Shown here one piece after another: positions 10,495-19,546 of a DNA stretch of 24,756 nucleotides. Source of the DNA: Thiobacillus sp. (GTDB lineage Bacteria > Pseudomonadota > Gammaproteobacteria > Burkholderiales > Thiobacillaceae); contig JAABQU010000225.1 in assembly GCA_011391285.1 (NCBI GenBank), forward strand, positions 1 to 24,756. Direction: 5' to 3'. The first letter of the stretch is position 1; each line of letters opens with the position of its first letter. Under the pieces are notes generated by a model. The model saw nothing but the letters and a program-made list of their open reading frames with translations, was not told the origin of the DNA and made no database searches. The position numbers and the translations under genes are program-made.

Positions 10495-10888
10495 GAGCGC
10501 CAGTCAGGAGGAAAGCCGCGATTCTAGCAGCCCGGATGCCGCCGCCCTACCCGCTTTTTCGCGCCTGGCCGAAGGCGCGTTTCATGCCCGTCTCGCGTCC
10601 GCGCCCGGCATCACCGTGGTGCTGTTCAGCGCGCCGCACTGCGGGGCGTGCCGGGCCTGGAAACGTTTGCTGCCGGAAGCGCTATCCGATCTGGCCGAAA
10701 GCTTTTTTGAGGTCGACGTCAGCGAAGCCACCGGGGTGGCACGCTACTTCGACATTTTTCATCTGCCGACGATCTACCTCTATCGCGACGGCAGGTTTCA
10801 CGCCGAACTGCAGTGCGAGGCGCGGCGAGACACCATCCGCGAGGCCGTGTCCCGCCTGCTGGCAGCAGCGGCGCAGGACGAGCCCTAG
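10493..10888 (+). CDS. Thioredoxin-like protein with CGAC active site
   Basis: The 131-residue protein has a thioredoxin fold signature: VVLFSAPHCGACRAWK, with the active-site cysteines C50 and C53 in CGAC, and a cis-proline P92 in HLPTIYLY. Classical thioredoxin has CGPC, so redox potential and partners may differ. There is no signal peptide, and the first 28 residues are Ser/Ala/Glu-rich and probably disordered, so it should be cytosolic. ATG 10493 is the only good in-frame start, although it overlaps the start of the divergent exchanger gene by two bases. An AGGAGG at about 10506 is too late to serve this start. The gene ends seven bases before the convergent CopD-like gene. Its electron donor and target are unknown. 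Confidence 0.85.
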   Translation: MSASQEESRDSSSPDAAALPAFSRLAEGAFHARLASAPGITVVLFSAPHCGACRAWKRLLPEALSDLAESFFEVDVSEATGVARYFDIFHLPTIYLYRDGRFHAELQCEARRDTIREAVSRLLAAAAQDEP

Positions 10889-10895
10889 CCGTCTG

Positions 10896-11354
10896 TCAGG
10901 CCAAAGCGCGCCCGAGGAACACCACCGCGATGGTGATCAGCCCGATGCTGAGGTTGATGCCGATCAGCATGCGGATCTGGCCCAACGCGGCGCCGCCGGC
11001 TTTCCAGTCCTCCGCGGCGACAGCCTGTTTGAGCCTTTTGTAGGGCGTGAAGAAGACGTGGCCGAAGATCAGCATCATGACGACGCCCAGCACCAGCATG
11101 GCCAGGGCGTAATGCGGCGCGGCCATGCCGCCGAACACCATCAGCATGTGCAGGCCGGTTGCCAGGATCAGTGCCACCGACACCCACACCCAGGGGAAGA
11201 ACTTGCCAAACACGCCGGCCCACAGCGTCAGCCGCTGCGGCGGTTGGAGCACGCTGGCGGCGACCGGGCGCAGCGCCATATAGGCGAAGAACATGCCGCC
11301 GACCCAGACGACGACGCTCAGGACATGCAGGAACAGGGACAGGGACAGCGACAT
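10896..11354 (-). CDS. CopD-like four-helix membrane protein
   Basis: The 152-residue integral membrane protein has four hydrophobic spans, at about 4-28, 49-75, 79-100 and 126-150. The first helix carries LHVLSVVVWVGGMFF, with a histidine and the WVGG motif typical of CopD and related copper-resistance or cytochrome-like membrane proteins. GHVFFTPYKRLK follows the third helix. A role in copper or haem handling is suggested by family only. The ATG at 11354 has AAAGGA five bases upstream, and that site overlaps the rnhB stop. It is therefore probably the last gene of the housekeeping operon. The gene converges with the thioredoxin-like gene, leaving a seven-base gap. Confidence 0.8.
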   Translation of the reverse strand: MSLSLSLFLHVLSVVVWVGGMFFAYMALRPVAASVLQPPQRLTLWAGVFGKFFPWVWVSVALILATGLHMLMVFGGMAAPHYALAMLVLGVVMMLIFGHVFFTPYKRLKQAVAAEDWKAGGAALGQIRMLIGINLSIGLITIAVVFLGRALA

Positions 11355-11365
11355 GCGGTTTCCTT

Positions 11366-11980
11366 TCAGAACAGAGTAGCTTGATCGAGCACGAGTTTAA
11401 CCGGGCCGAAGCTTCTGCGGTGCTGCGGGCAGGCGCCGTGCGCCTTCAATGCGGCAAGATGCGCGGCGGTGCCGTAGCCCATGTGCTGGGCAAAGCCGTA
11501 GGCGGGGTATTCGTCGTGCAGCCGGCACATGAAGTGGTCGCGCGTGGTCTTGGCAAGGATGGACGCGGCGGCGATCGCAGCGACCTTGTCGTCGCCCTTG
11601 ACCACGGCCTGCGAGCGCCACGCCCAGTTCGGGCAGCGGTTGCCGTCGACCATCACTTCGTCGGGCGGCCGCCCGAGCCCGGCGACGGCGCGCTGCATCG
11701 CCAGCATGGTGGCCTGCAGGATATTGAGTTGATCGATTTCGGCGACGCTGGCTTCGGCCACGCACCAGGCAGCGGCGCGTTCGCGAATCGCGTCGGCCAG
11801 GCGCTCGCGCGCGGCGGCGGACAGCTTCTTGGAATCGCGCAGGCCGTCGATCGGCCGTTCGGGGTCGAGCATGACCGCTGCCGCCGTCACCGGTCCTGCC
11901 AGCGGACCGCGACCGGCTTCGTCGACGCCGCACAATCCGAGCGGACCGACATGAAGGATGACCGGCTGACGCAGGCTCAT
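11366..11980 (-). CDS. rnhB: Ribonuclease HII
   Basis: RNase HII cleaves the RNA strand of RNA-DNA hybrids and starts removal of single ribonucleotides from DNA. The 204 residues contain the catalytic acids D20 and E21 in [14 protein letters not shown]112 in VDGN and D130 in VKGDDKV. The spacing equals that of the E. coli D16/E17/D108/D126 set. The [13 protein letters not shown] segment (136-148) and [11 protein letters not shown] follow. The ATG at 11980 overlaps the lpxB stop as ATGA, and the open frame further upstream is antisense-like sequence inside lpxB. rnhB follows lpxB in many proteobacteria. Confidence 0.96.
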   Translation of the reverse strand: MSLRQPVILHVGPLGLCGVDEAGRGPLAGPVTAAAVMLDPERPIDGLRDSKKLSAAARERLADAIRERAAAWCVAEASVAEIDQLNILQATMLAMQRAVAGLGRPPDEVMVDGNRCPNWAWRSQAVVKGDDKVAAIAAASILAKTTRDHFMCRLHDEYPAYGFAQHMGYGTAAHLAALKAHGACPQHRRSFGPVKLVLDQATLF

Positions 11981-13107
11981 GCGCCCTCCAGATACGGCTC
12001 GAGCGCTTCGGCGATGCGCGCGCTGGCGTCCTGGCGCAGGCTCCGGTGCATGGCGTTGAACGTTTCGACCAGGGCAAGCCTGCGCGGCGCATCGTCCAGC
12101 CAGGCCAGCGCGTCGTGTGCCAGGTTCTCGGGCGTGGCGGCTTCCTGCACCCGCTCCGGCACCACGAAATCGCGCGCCAGGATGTTCGGCAGCCCGATCC
12201 ACGGCAGCAGCGCCTTCCTGCGCATCAGATACGCGGTCAACGCGGGCACCCGGTAGGTGATGACCATGGGCTTCTTGAACAGCGCCGCTTCGAGCGTGGC
12301 GGTGCCGGAGGCCACCAGCGCCACGTCGCACGCCGCCAGCGCCGTGTGCGACTGCCCCGCCAGGATGTGCAGCGGCAAGTCCAGGCCCTGTGCCGCCTGG
12401 CGGATCAGCCGCGCCGCCGCCTCGCTGGCGGCGGGCAGCACGAACTGCGCATCCGCATGCTGCTGATGGATGCGCACCGCAGCCTCGAGCATCAGCCGCG
12501 CATGGCGCTTCACCTCGGACAGCCGGCTACCCGGCAGCAGCGCGACCACCGGTCCGGATACCAGGCCCAGTGCGGTGCGCGCGCCGGCGGTATCGGGTTC
12601 CAGCGGAATCACATCGGCCAGCGGATGGCCTACATAGCTCACCGGGATGCCGGCGTCGCGGTAGATCTGTTCCTCGAACGGAAACACCACCAGCATGTGC
12701 GAAACCGCCTGCTTGATGCGATGGATGCGCTCGGGCCGCCACGCCCACAGCGACGGGCTGACAAAATGCACGGTGGGGATGCCGGCCTGCTTGAGCTTCG
12801 CTTCCAGCGTGAAATTGAAATCGGGGGCGTCGATGCCGACAAAAACGCGCGGCCGTTCACGCAAAAAATGTCGACTGATGCGCGAGCGGATCCACAGCAG
12901 CTCGGGCAGGTGGCGCAGCACCTCGACGTAGCCGTTGACCGCGAGTTTGTCGCTGGAATAGACCGCCTCGACCCCGGCCTCGATCATGCGCGGGCCGGCA
13001 ATGCCGGCCGCCTGCAAACCGGGGTGGCTGCGCTTCAGTGCGGCGATGAAATGCGCGCCAAGGAGATCGCCGGACGCTTCGCCGGCGACCAGACCCAGAT
13101 CAATCAC
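11977..13107 (-). CDS. lpxB: Lipid-A-disaccharide synthase
   Basis: LpxB joins UDP-2,3-diacylglucosamine to lipid X at the cytoplasmic face of the inner membrane to form the lipid A disaccharide. The 376 residues begin with [17 protein letters not shown] (4-20), the GT19 hallmark. GIDAPDFN at 91-98 carries the acidic residues implicated in catalysis, and a PNILA segment follows near the C-terminus. The start is GTG at 13107, which overlaps the lpxA stop as GTGA. The short N-terminus before GEASGD fits the family, so this GTG is accepted. Length is normal. Confidence 0.96.
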   Translation of the reverse strand: MIDLGLVAGEASGDLLGAHFIAALKRSHPGLQAAGIAGPRMIEAGVEAVYSSDKLAVNGYVEVLRHLPELLWIRSRISRHFLRERPRVFVGIDAPDFNFTLEAKLKQAGIPTVHFVSPSLWAWRPERIHRIKQAVSHMLVVFPFEEQIYRDAGIPVSYVGHPLADVIPLEPDTAGARTALGLVSGPVVALLPGSRLSEVKRHARLMLEAAVRIHQQHADAQFVLPAASEAAARLIRQAAQGLDLPLHILAGQSHTALAACDVALVASGTATLEAALFKKPMVITYRVPALTAYLMRRKALLPWIGLPNILARDFVVPERVQEAATPENLAHDALAWLDDAPRRLALVETFNAMHRSLRQDASARIAEALEPYLEGA

Positions 13108-13880
13108 CGGATGATGCCGCGCTCGGAACGCGCGAGGAAGTCGAGCAGCTGCTGCACCTCGGCATGCTGCGCCGCCTCGGGGGCGAGCTTGGCTTGGGCT
13201 TCGGCCAGGGTATTGCCTTCGCGGTAGAGAATCTTGTACGCGCGCTTCAATGCCGCCAGCGATTCGGCGGAAAAACCGCGCCGCTTGAGGCCTTCGCTGT
13301 TGAGGCCGTGCGGCGCGGCCGGCTGGCCGGACGCCATGACGAAGGGCGGGATGTCCTTGAACACCACGCTGGAGATGCCCGTCATCACGTGGGCGCCGAC
13401 CTTGCAGAACTGGTGCACGCCGGTGAAGCCGCCGAGGATCGCCCAGTCGCCGATTTCGGCGTGTCCCGCGAGCGAGGCGTTGTTGGCAAAGATGGTGCGG
13501 TCGCCCACCACGCAGTCGTGCGCGATATGGACGTAGGCCATGATCCAGTTGTGGCTGCCGATGGTGGTGACGCCACGGTCCTGCACGGTGCCGGTGTTGA
13601 AGGTGCAGAACTCGCGGATGACGTTGTGATCGCCGATTTCCAGCCGGGTCGGCTCGCCGTCGTATTTCTTGTCCTGTGGCGCCTCGCCGAGCGAGACGAA
13701 ATGGAAGATCTGGTTGTGCACACCGATTTTCGTATGGCCGGTGATCACGGCGTGCGCGCCGACCGTGGTGCCGGCGCCGATCTCGACGTGCTCGCCGATG
13801 ATCGAATAGGGTCCGATCTCGACGTCGTCGGCAAGACGTGCGCCCGCGGCGACCAGCGCGGTAGGGTGGATCTTCCTCAT
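13104..13880 (-). CDS. lpxA: UDP-N-acetylglucosamine O-acyltransferase
   Basis: LpxA is the first enzyme of lipid A synthesis and transfers a 3-hydroxyacyl chain from ACP to UDP-GlcNAc. The 258-residue protein shows hexapeptide repeats of a left-handed beta helix over about residues 2-190 (IHPTALV, VEIGPYSII, VEIGAGTTVG and others) and a helical C-terminus. The catalytic histidine H121 and its neighbour H118 lie in YVHIAHDCVVG, corresponding to E. coli H125 and H122. The ATG at 13880 is separated from the fabZ stop by one base, and its stop overlaps the GTG of lpxB. Confidence 0.97.
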   Translation of the reverse strand: MRKIHPTALVAAGARLADDVEIGPYSIIGEHVEIGAGTTVGAHAVITGHTKIGVHNQIFHFVSLGEAPQDKKYDGEPTRLEIGDHNVIREFCTFNTGTVQDRGVTTIGSHNWIMAYVHIAHDCVVGDRTIFANNASLAGHAEIGDWAILGGFTGVHQFCKVGAHVMTGISSVVFKDIPPFVMASGQPAAPHGLNSEGLKRRGFSAESLAALKRAYKILYREGNTLAEAQAKLAPEAAQHAEVQQLLDFLARSERGIIR

Positions 13881-13881
13881 G

Positions 13882-14325
13882 TCAGGGCTTGTCGCGCAGG
13901 GTCGCCATCAGTTCGGCTTCGGCGACCATCGCACCGTCCACTTCGGCACGCCCGGTGTATTTCCAGATGCCGCGCATCTCGCGCACGATGCTGACCTTGA
14001 GCACCAACTGGTCGCCCGGCTTGACCGGCTTCTTGAAGCGCGCGCCGTCGATGCCGGCGAAGTAGACGATGCCGATATCCTCGGGGGCAATGTTCTTGGT
14101 CTTGAATGACAGGATTGCCGCCGCCTGCGCCATCGCTTCCAGAATCAGCACGCCCGGCATCACGGGGGCGCCGGGGAAGTGTCCAGGAAAGAACGGTTCG
14201 TTGATGGTGACGTTCTTGATCGCGGTGATGGTCTTTCCGAGTTCGAGTTCGGTGACGCGGTCGACAAGCAGGAAGGGATAGCGGTGCGGCAGGTACTGCA
14301 TGACCTGCTCGATTTCCATGATCAT
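13882..14325 (-). CDS. fabZ: 3-hydroxyacyl-ACP dehydratase
   Basis: FabZ dehydrates 3-hydroxyacyl-ACP in fatty acid elongation and so competes with LpxA and LpxD for 3-hydroxyacyl-ACP. The 147-residue hot-dog fold protein has [13 protein letters not shown] (12-24) and the catalytic pair H49 in [10 protein letters not shown] and E63 in LILEAMAQ. Two ATG codons are available. The first, at 14325, overlaps the lpxD stop as ATGA and is preferred; the second, at 14319, would give a protein two residues shorter. Confidence 0.96.
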   Translation of the reverse strand: MIMEIEQVMQYLPHRYPFLLVDRVTELELGKTITAIKNVTINEPFFPGHFPGAPVMPGVLILEAMAQAAAILSFKTKNIAPEDIGIVYFAGIDGARFKKPVKPGDQLVLKVSIVREMRGIWKYTGRAEVDGAMVAEAELMATLRDKP

Positions 14326-15353
14326 GATTTGCTTTCCAGTTCTTTCAGTTTCTTTTCAAGAGCCTTGACGCGATTCACCAGCTTGTCGAGGTTGCGCATG
14401 TGAACAGCGTTTTTCTGCCAGAGCTCATGTTCGGTAAACGGCGGCGCTGACGTGTAGGTGCCGGCCTTCGGCAGCGACTTGGTGATCAGCGTGTTGGTCG
14501 AAATGCGGGTGCCGTCGGCGATCTCGATGTGGCCGAAGATCATCGCCGCGCCCCCGATCATGCAGTGGCGGCCGATCTTGGCGCTGCCTGCGATCCCGGT
14601 GCACGCAGCAATCGCAGTGTGCGCGCCGATCACCACGTTGTGCGCGACCTGGACCAGGTTGTCGAGCTTGACGCCCTCCTCGATCACTGTGTCTTCCAGG
14701 GCGCCGCGGTCGATGGTGGTGCAGGCGCCGATCTCGACGTCGTCGCCGATCAGCACGCGGCCGATCTGCGGGATTTTTTCCCACTTGCCGTCATTCGGCG
14801 CGAAGCCGAAACCGTCCGCACCGATCACGCAACCGGCATGCAGAATGGCGCGGTCGCCCACTTCGCAGCGGTGGTAAACGGTGACGTTGGCGTGCAGCAG
14901 GCAGTCGGCGCCAATACGAGCCTGGTCGCCGACGACGCAGTTGGGCCCGACCACGCTGCGGGGGCCAATCACCGCGCGGCAGCCGATCACCGCACCGGCT
15001 GCGATGCTCGCATCCGCGGCGATCTGCGCATCGGGCGCGACCGTAGCTGCAGCATGGATGCCCAAAGGGGGACTGGGCGGCGGATTCAGCAGCGCCGAGA
15101 CGCGCGCAAAATACAGGTAAGGGTTGGGGGTCAGGATGCGTGGCAGATCGGTGGCATCACGCGCATCCACCGGCAGGATCACCGCCCCCGCCCGGGTGTC
15201 GGCAAGCTGGGAAAGATATTTGCTCTGGGAGACGAAGCCGATTTCGTCGTGGGCAGCGCGATCCAGCGGCGCCACCTGGTTTACCACCTGCGCACCGTCG
15301 CCCACCAACTCCCCGCCAAAGCGGGCGACCAGTGCTGCCAGGGCTACCGCCAT
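14322..15353 (-). CDS. lpxD: UDP-3-O-acylglucosamine N-acyltransferase
   Basis: LpxD adds the second 3-hydroxyacyl chain in lipid A synthesis. The 343 residues comprise an N-terminal uridine-binding domain (about 1-97, with [12 protein letters not shown]), a left-handed beta helix of hexapeptide repeats (about 100-305) and a charged C-terminal coiled coil ending [14 protein letters not shown]. The catalytic histidine is H238 in [20 protein letters not shown] at 178-186 is a family hallmark. The ATG at 15353 lies 19 bases after the skp stop. Confidence 0.97.
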   Translation of the reverse strand: MAVALAALVARFGGELVGDGAQVVNQVAPLDRAAHDEIGFVSQSKYLSQLADTRAGAVILPVDARDATDLPRILTPNPYLYFARVSALLNPPPSPPLGIHAAATVAPDAQIAADASIAAGAVIGCRAVIGPRSVVGPNCVVGDQARIGADCLLHANVTVYHRCEVGDRAILHAGCVIGADGFGFAPNDGKWEKIPQIGRVLIGDDVEIGACTTIDRGALEDTVIEEGVKLDNLVQVAHNVVIGAHTAIAACTGIAGSAKIGRHCMIGGAAMIFGHIEIADGTRISTNTLITKSLPKAGTYTSAPPFTEHELWQKNAVHMRNLDKLVNRVKALEKKLKELESKS

Positions 15354-15372
15354 CGGACGCAGGCAGCCGGAC

Positions 15373-15879
15373 TTATTTGGAATTACCCAAGGCCTTCATC
15401 ACCCGATCGGTGATGTCGGCCTTCGGATCGACGTAGACCGCCTGCTCGATGATCAGGTCGAATTTCTCAGCCTTGGCGATGTCCTGGATCGCCTTGCGCG
15501 CCCGTTCCTGGATCTGGCCCAGTTCCTCGTTGCGGCGCAGGTTGAGGTCTTCGCGGAATTCACGCCCCTGGCGCTGCAGTTCGCGATTGAGGTTGCCAAG
15601 ATCGCGCTCTTTCACCTTGCGGTCGCTTTCCGACATGGTCACGCCATCCTTGTCGAGTTGTGACTGCAGGTCGCGCGCCTGTTTGGCAAGCTTCTGCAGT
15701 TCCTGATCGCGGGCGGCGAATTCGCGCTCCAGTTTCTTCTGCGCGGTCACCGACAGGGGCGCTTCACGCAGCAGGCGTTCGGTGTTGACGAAACCGATTT
15801 TCGTATTGGCCCAGGCGGGCACCGCCACAAATGCGGATGCCAGAACCAGGGAGACTGCAAGCTGCTTCAATTTGTTCAT
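15373..15879 (-). CDS. skp: Periplasmic chaperone Skp (OmpH)
   Basis: Skp holds unfolded outer-membrane proteins in the periplasm before delivery to the BAM complex. The 168-residue precursor has a signal peptide of about 24 residues ([17 protein letters not shown], then VAVPAWA). A small beta segment, [11 protein letters not shown], follows. A long charged helical region (about 45-125, rich in Lys, Glu, Arg and Gln) would form the tentacles, and [17 protein letters not shown] closes the body domain. ATG 15879 is chosen because GGAG lies six bases upstream; a TTG at 15891 would add four residues and lacks a good site. The gene sits between bamA and lpxD as in most proteobacteria. Confidence 0.94.
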   Translation of the reverse strand: MNKLKQLAVSLVLASAFVAVPAWANTKIGFVNTERLLREAPLSVTAQKKLEREFAARDQELQKLAKQARDLQSQLDKDGVTMSESDRKVKERDLGNLNRELQRQGREFREDLNLRRNEELGQIQERARKAIQDIAKAEKFDLIIEQAVYVDPKADITDRVMKALGNSK

Positions 15880-15885
15880 CGAAAA

Positions 15886-15889
15886 CTCC
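15886..15889 (-). promoter_or_regulatory. Ribosome binding site supporting the skp start
   Basis: GGAG on the minus strand lies six bases before the ATG at 15879. It supports that start over the upstream TTG at 15891 and leaves a normal signal peptide. Confidence 0.6.
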
Positions 15890-15902
15890 AAACGGCTAAG
15901 CC

Positions 15903-18197
15903 TTAAAACGTACTGCCAAAGGTGAATTGAAACACTTCGGTCTCGTCACCATCCTTTTCGACCAGCGGTTGCGCCAGGCTGAATTTGAGCGGACCCAGCG
16001 GCGAGACCCAAAGCACCGCCACACCGGTTGAGAAACGCAGCCCATCGAATGCAACATCCTCGTCTTCACCAAATGCGGCGCCGCCATCGACAAACACCGA
16101 CATGCGCAACGACTGGTCATCCTTGAGTCCCGGTACCGGGAAGAAGAGTTCCGCATTGCCGACCAGGCGCTTGTTGCCGCCCAGTGCGTCGCCATCTGCA
16201 TCCTTGGGCCCGAGGGTGGCGGTCTTGAATCCGCGCACCGAACTGGTGCCGCCCGCGTAGAAGTTCTTGAAGAACGGCAGCGGCTTGCCGGACAGGCCGT
16301 CACCGTAGCCGATCTCGCCGTTGAGCATCAGGGAGAAGTCCCGGCCCATCGGGAAATACTGCTGATGCTGCAGCGACAGCTTGTAATACTCCAGGCTGCC
16401 CAAGGGGGTGCCGACCTCGGCCGAAATCCGCTGCAGCATGCCCTTCGTGGTGAAAAGGAAGTTGTTGCGAGTATCCCGCGCCCACGAGCCATCCACTCGC
16501 ACGGTATCGTTGTCCTCGCCAAAATCATTCACAAAATCCTGCCATTCATCCGGGCTGGTGCTGTCGACCTTCACGCTGCTTTGCTCGTAGGTCAAGCCCA
16601 GCGAAATGAAGTCGCGTTCGTTGACCGGCAGGCCAAACCGCACGCCTGCACCATAGGTCGAGTTTTCGAAGTAGCCGGTATTGTCGAGATCGGTCGAATC
16701 GACATCGCGCCGATAGAGGTCATAGCCGAGGCTGACGCCATCCAGGGTGAAGTAGGGGTTGGTGAAGGACAACGAATAGACAGTGTTGACGTCGCCCGTA
16801 TTGATTTGCGCCGTCAGGCGGTTGCCCGTGCCGAAGACGTTCGCCTGCGATACCGAACCCGACAACACCAGGCCTTCGGCCGAGGAGAAGCCGGCTCCCA
16901 GCATGATGCTGCCGGTTGATTTTTCGGACACACTCACGTTCACATCGACCTGATCGGTGGTGCCTGCCACGCTCGGGGTTTCGATGTTGACCTCGTTGAA
17001 AAAGCCGAGGCGGTTGAGACGTTCGCGGGACCGGTTGATCTTTTGTGCGTCGTAATACGCGCCTTCCATCTGGCGGAGCTCGCGGCGCACCACTTCGTCA
17101 CGCGTCTTCGTATTGCCCGCCACGTTGATACGGTTCACGTAGACGCGGCGACCGGGGTCAACGAACAGCGTAAAGGCAACGGTGCTCTTTTCCTTGTCCA
17201 GTTCGGGTACCGCGTTGACGTTGGCAAAGGCGTAACCGTCGTTGCCGAGGCGGTCGCTGATTCTCTTGGTGCTCTCGGTCAGGCGGTCGCGCACGAACAC
17301 CTCGCCCGGTTTGATGGTGATGAGCGCCCTCAACTCTTCCTCCGGCACCAGCATCTGTCCCGCCAGATTGACGTCGGACACCTTGTATTGCGGGCCCTCG
17401 GTGACGTTGACGGTGATGTAGATGCCCTGCTTGTCCGGTGAAATCGACACCTGGGTGGAGTCGACGTTGAATTCAAGGTAGCCGCGGTTGAGATAGAACG
17501 AGCGCAGGGCCTCGATATCGCCGCCCAGCCGCGCCTTGGAATACTGGTCGCTCTTGGTATACCAGGTCAGCCAGCCCGGCGTGGTCGAGGAGATCTGTTT
17601 CAGCAGTTCCTTTTCCTTGAACGCCTGGTTGCCGACGATGTTGATCTGCTGGATCTTCGCGCTGTCGCCTTCCACCACATCGAACTGCACGGCAACCCGG
17701 TTGCGTTCCAGCGGGGTCAGGGTGGACTTGATCTCGACCGCATACTTGCCGCGGTTGAAGTACTGGCGCTGCAATTCCTGCTCAGCCTTGTCGAGCAGGG
17801 CGCGGTCCAGCACGCGACCTTCGGCCAGGCCGGTCTGCTTGAGGCCTTCCTTCAGGTCTTCCTCGGAAAACTCCTTGGTGCCATTGAGGGTGATCTTGGC
17901 AATAGACGGGCGCTCTTCAACCGTGACGATCACCACACCGTCGCGCGCTTCCAGCCGCACGTCCTTGAAAAACCCGGTGGCGTAGAGCGCCTTGATCGCC
18001 GCCGCCGACTTTTCCTCGGTCATCACCTCGCCCACCTTGACCGGCAGGTAGCTGAACACCGTGCCCGCCTCGGTACGCTGGATGCCTTCGACCCGGATGT
18101 CCTTGACGACGAATGGCTCCTCGGCGAACACGGGTTGCGCAGCAAACAGGGCTGCGATGACAAGCGTCAATCGGTTCAGGATCATGGTTTTTATCAT
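15903..18197 (-). CDS. bamA: Outer membrane protein assembly factor BamA
   Basis: BamA is the outer-membrane core of the BAM machine that inserts beta-barrel proteins. The 764-residue precursor has a signal peptide ending near LFAAQPVFAEE, five POTRA repeats over about 27-425 starting FVVKDIRVEGIQRTEAG, and a C-terminal 16-strand barrel. The conserved loop-6 motif VRGF is at 654-657, and the chain ends in phenylalanine (FTFGSTF), the usual barrel end signal. ATG 18197 overlaps the rseP stop as ATGA; ATG 18185 would remove four residues and give an equally good signal peptide. The rseP-bamA-skp order is canonical. Confidence 0.97.
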   Translation of the reverse strand: MIKTMILNRLTLVIAALFAAQPVFAEEPFVVKDIRVEGIQRTEAGTVFSYLPVKVGEVMTEEKSAAAIKALYATGFFKDVRLEARDGVVIVTVEERPSIAKITLNGTKEFSEEDLKEGLKQTGLAEGRVLDRALLDKAEQELQRQYFNRGKYAVEIKSTLTPLERNRVAVQFDVVEGDSAKIQQINIVGNQAFKEKELLKQISSTTPGWLTWYTKSDQYSKARLGGDIEALRSFYLNRGYLEFNVDSTQVSISPDKQGIYITVNVTEGPQYKVSDVNLAGQMLVPEEELRALITIKPGEVFVRDRLTESTKRISDRLGNDGYAFANVNAVPELDKEKSTVAFTLFVDPGRRVYVNRINVAGNTKTRDEVVRRELRQMEGAYYDAQKINRSRERLNRLGFFNEVNIETPSVAGTTDQVDVNVSVSEKSTGSIMLGAGFSSAEGLVLSGSVSQANVFGTGNRLTAQINTGDVNTVYSLSFTNPYFTLDGVSLGYDLYRRDVDSTDLDNTGYFENSTYGAGVRFGLPVNERDFISLGLTYEQSSVKVDSTSPDEWQDFVNDFGEDNDTVRVDGSWARDTRNNFLFTTKGMLQRISAEVGTPLGSLEYYKLSLQHQQYFPMGRDFSLMLNGEIGYGDGLSGKPLPFFKNFYAGGTSSVRGFKTATLGPKDADGDALGGNKRLVGNAELFFPVPGLKDDQSLRMSVFVDGGAAFGEDEDVAFDGLRFSTGVAVLWVSPLGPLKFSLAQPLVEKDGDETEVFQFTFGSTF

Positions 18198-19546
18198 CCG
18201 CCTATCAGGCGTTGTAAATCGTTGAACAGTGCAAAAGACATCAGCAGAAGCAGCAGCGTCATGCCGATCCGGCCGCCGATCTCCATGATGCGTTCAGATA
18301 CCGGCCGGCCGGTCAAAACTTCGGCAACATAATACATGAGGTGCCCGCCGTCCAGTAGCGGGATCGGCAGCAGATTCAGCACCCCCAGGCTCACGCTCAC
18401 CAGGGCCAGGAAGCCGACAAAACTGATCCAGCCGAGTGTCGCGCTCTGGCCCGCGTAATCGGCGATGGTGAGCGGGCCGGACAGGTTCTTCCACGACACC
18501 TGACCCAGCACCATGCGGCCCATCATTTCCAGCGTGAACACGCTCATGTCCCAGGTCCTGACGGCGCCCTGCCACAGCGCTTCAATCGGGCCGTAGCGCA
18601 CCTCGGTCATCAGCATGGCCATCACCGACTCGTCGACCTGGGGGCCTGCCCCGATCTTGCCGACACGCTGGCCGGCCTCGTCCACCGCGTCGGGCACGAC
18701 GGTCAGTTCACCGCGCTGCCCCTGCCGCTCGTATTCGATGCGAAGTGGCTTGGCAGGATGCTGGCGAACCACCTGCACCCAGCTCTGCCAGTTTTCCACC
18801 GCTTCTCCGTTGGCGGAGAGCAGCCGGTCGCCGGGCTGGAAGCCGGAACGCGCGGCAGCCCCGTCCGGCAGCAACTTGCCGATCACGGGCGCAATCACGG
18901 GGTCATAACGCACGATGCCCAGGGGGCGCAGGATGTCCTGCTCCAGATTCTCGGTCTGCATCGGCTGGACGTCGAGCCGCACGCTGCGGCCGTCCGTCAG
19001 GTCCAGCGTGATCACATCCGCGGCCACGCCTGCTCGCAGCAAGGCCAGCCGCAAGTCCTGGAACGACTGCGTATCGGCGCCGTTGACACGGCGGATCTCG
19101 TCACCGGCCACCAGACCAGCCTGCGCCGCCGGCGTGCCCGCGGGGGGCTCGCCGATGATCGGTTTCAATGCAGGCAGTCCGTGCAGGAGCAGCGCCCAGT
19201 AGAACACGATGGCGAGCAGGAAGTTGGCGGCCGGTCCGGCGATGACGATGCCGATGCGCCGCCATACCGTCGCGCGGTTGAAACTGCGATGCGCCTCCGC
19301 AGCAGGCACCTCGCCTTCGCGCTCGTCGAGCATTTTGACGTAGCCACCGAAGGGCAGCGCGGACAGTGTCCACTCGGTCTGGTCCGGGCCGAAGCGACGG
19401 CTGACGAGCGGTTTGCCGAAGCCGACCGAGAAGCGCAGCACCTTGACCCCCGCCCACCGCGCGGCAAGGTAATGGCCGAATTCGTGCACCACGACCAAAA
19501 TGCCGATGGCAACCAGGAACCACAGGAGGGTGTGCAGCAGGTTCAT
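18194..19546 (-). CDS. rseP: Site-2 membrane protease RseP
   Basis: RseP is an inner-membrane zinc metalloprotease; in relatives it cuts the anti-sigma factor RseA after DegS and so releases sigma-E during envelope stress. The 450 residues show the HEFGH zinc motif at 21-25 in the first membrane helix, two periplasmic PDZ domains at about 115-290 (second [22 protein letters not shown]), and the third zinc ligand D399 in [12 protein letters not shown] near the C-terminal helices. The length equals that of the E. coli protein. Start and stop are both ATGA overlaps, with dxr and bamA respectively. Confidence 0.97.
   Translation of the reverse strand: MNLLHTLLWFLVAIGILVVVHEFGHYLAARWAGVKVLRFSVGFGKPLVSRRFGPDQTEWTLSALPFGGYVKMLDEREGEVPAAEAHRSFNRATVWRRIGIVIAGPAANFLLAIVFYWALLLHGLPALKPIIGEPPAGTPAAQAGLVAGDEIRRVNGADTQSFQDLRLALLRAGVAADVITLDLTDGRSVRLDVQPMQTENLEQDILRPLGIVRYDPVIAPVIGKLLPDGAAARSGFQPGDRLLSANGEAVENWQSWVQVVRQHPAKPLRIEYERQGQRGELTVVPDAVDEAGQRVGKIGAGPQVDESVMAMLMTEVRYGPIEALWQGAVRTWDMSVFTLEMMGRMVLGQVSWKNLSGPLTIADYAGQSATLGWISFVGFLALVSVSLGVLNLLPIPLLDGGHLMYYVAEVLTGRPVSERIMEIGGRIGMTLLLLLMSFALFNDLQRLIGG

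Noticed and set aside
9547..10527. Plus-strand frame of 326 codons
   Set aside because: It is antisense to the exchanger gene, whose paired alpha repeats are unmistakable; the translation is His/Gln-rich without motifs.
10536..11384. Plus-strand frame preceded at a distance by AGGAGG
   Set aside because: It runs in another frame through the thioredoxin-like gene and antisense through the CopD-like gene. The AGGAGG at about 10506 is too far from the ATG, and the product lacks motifs.
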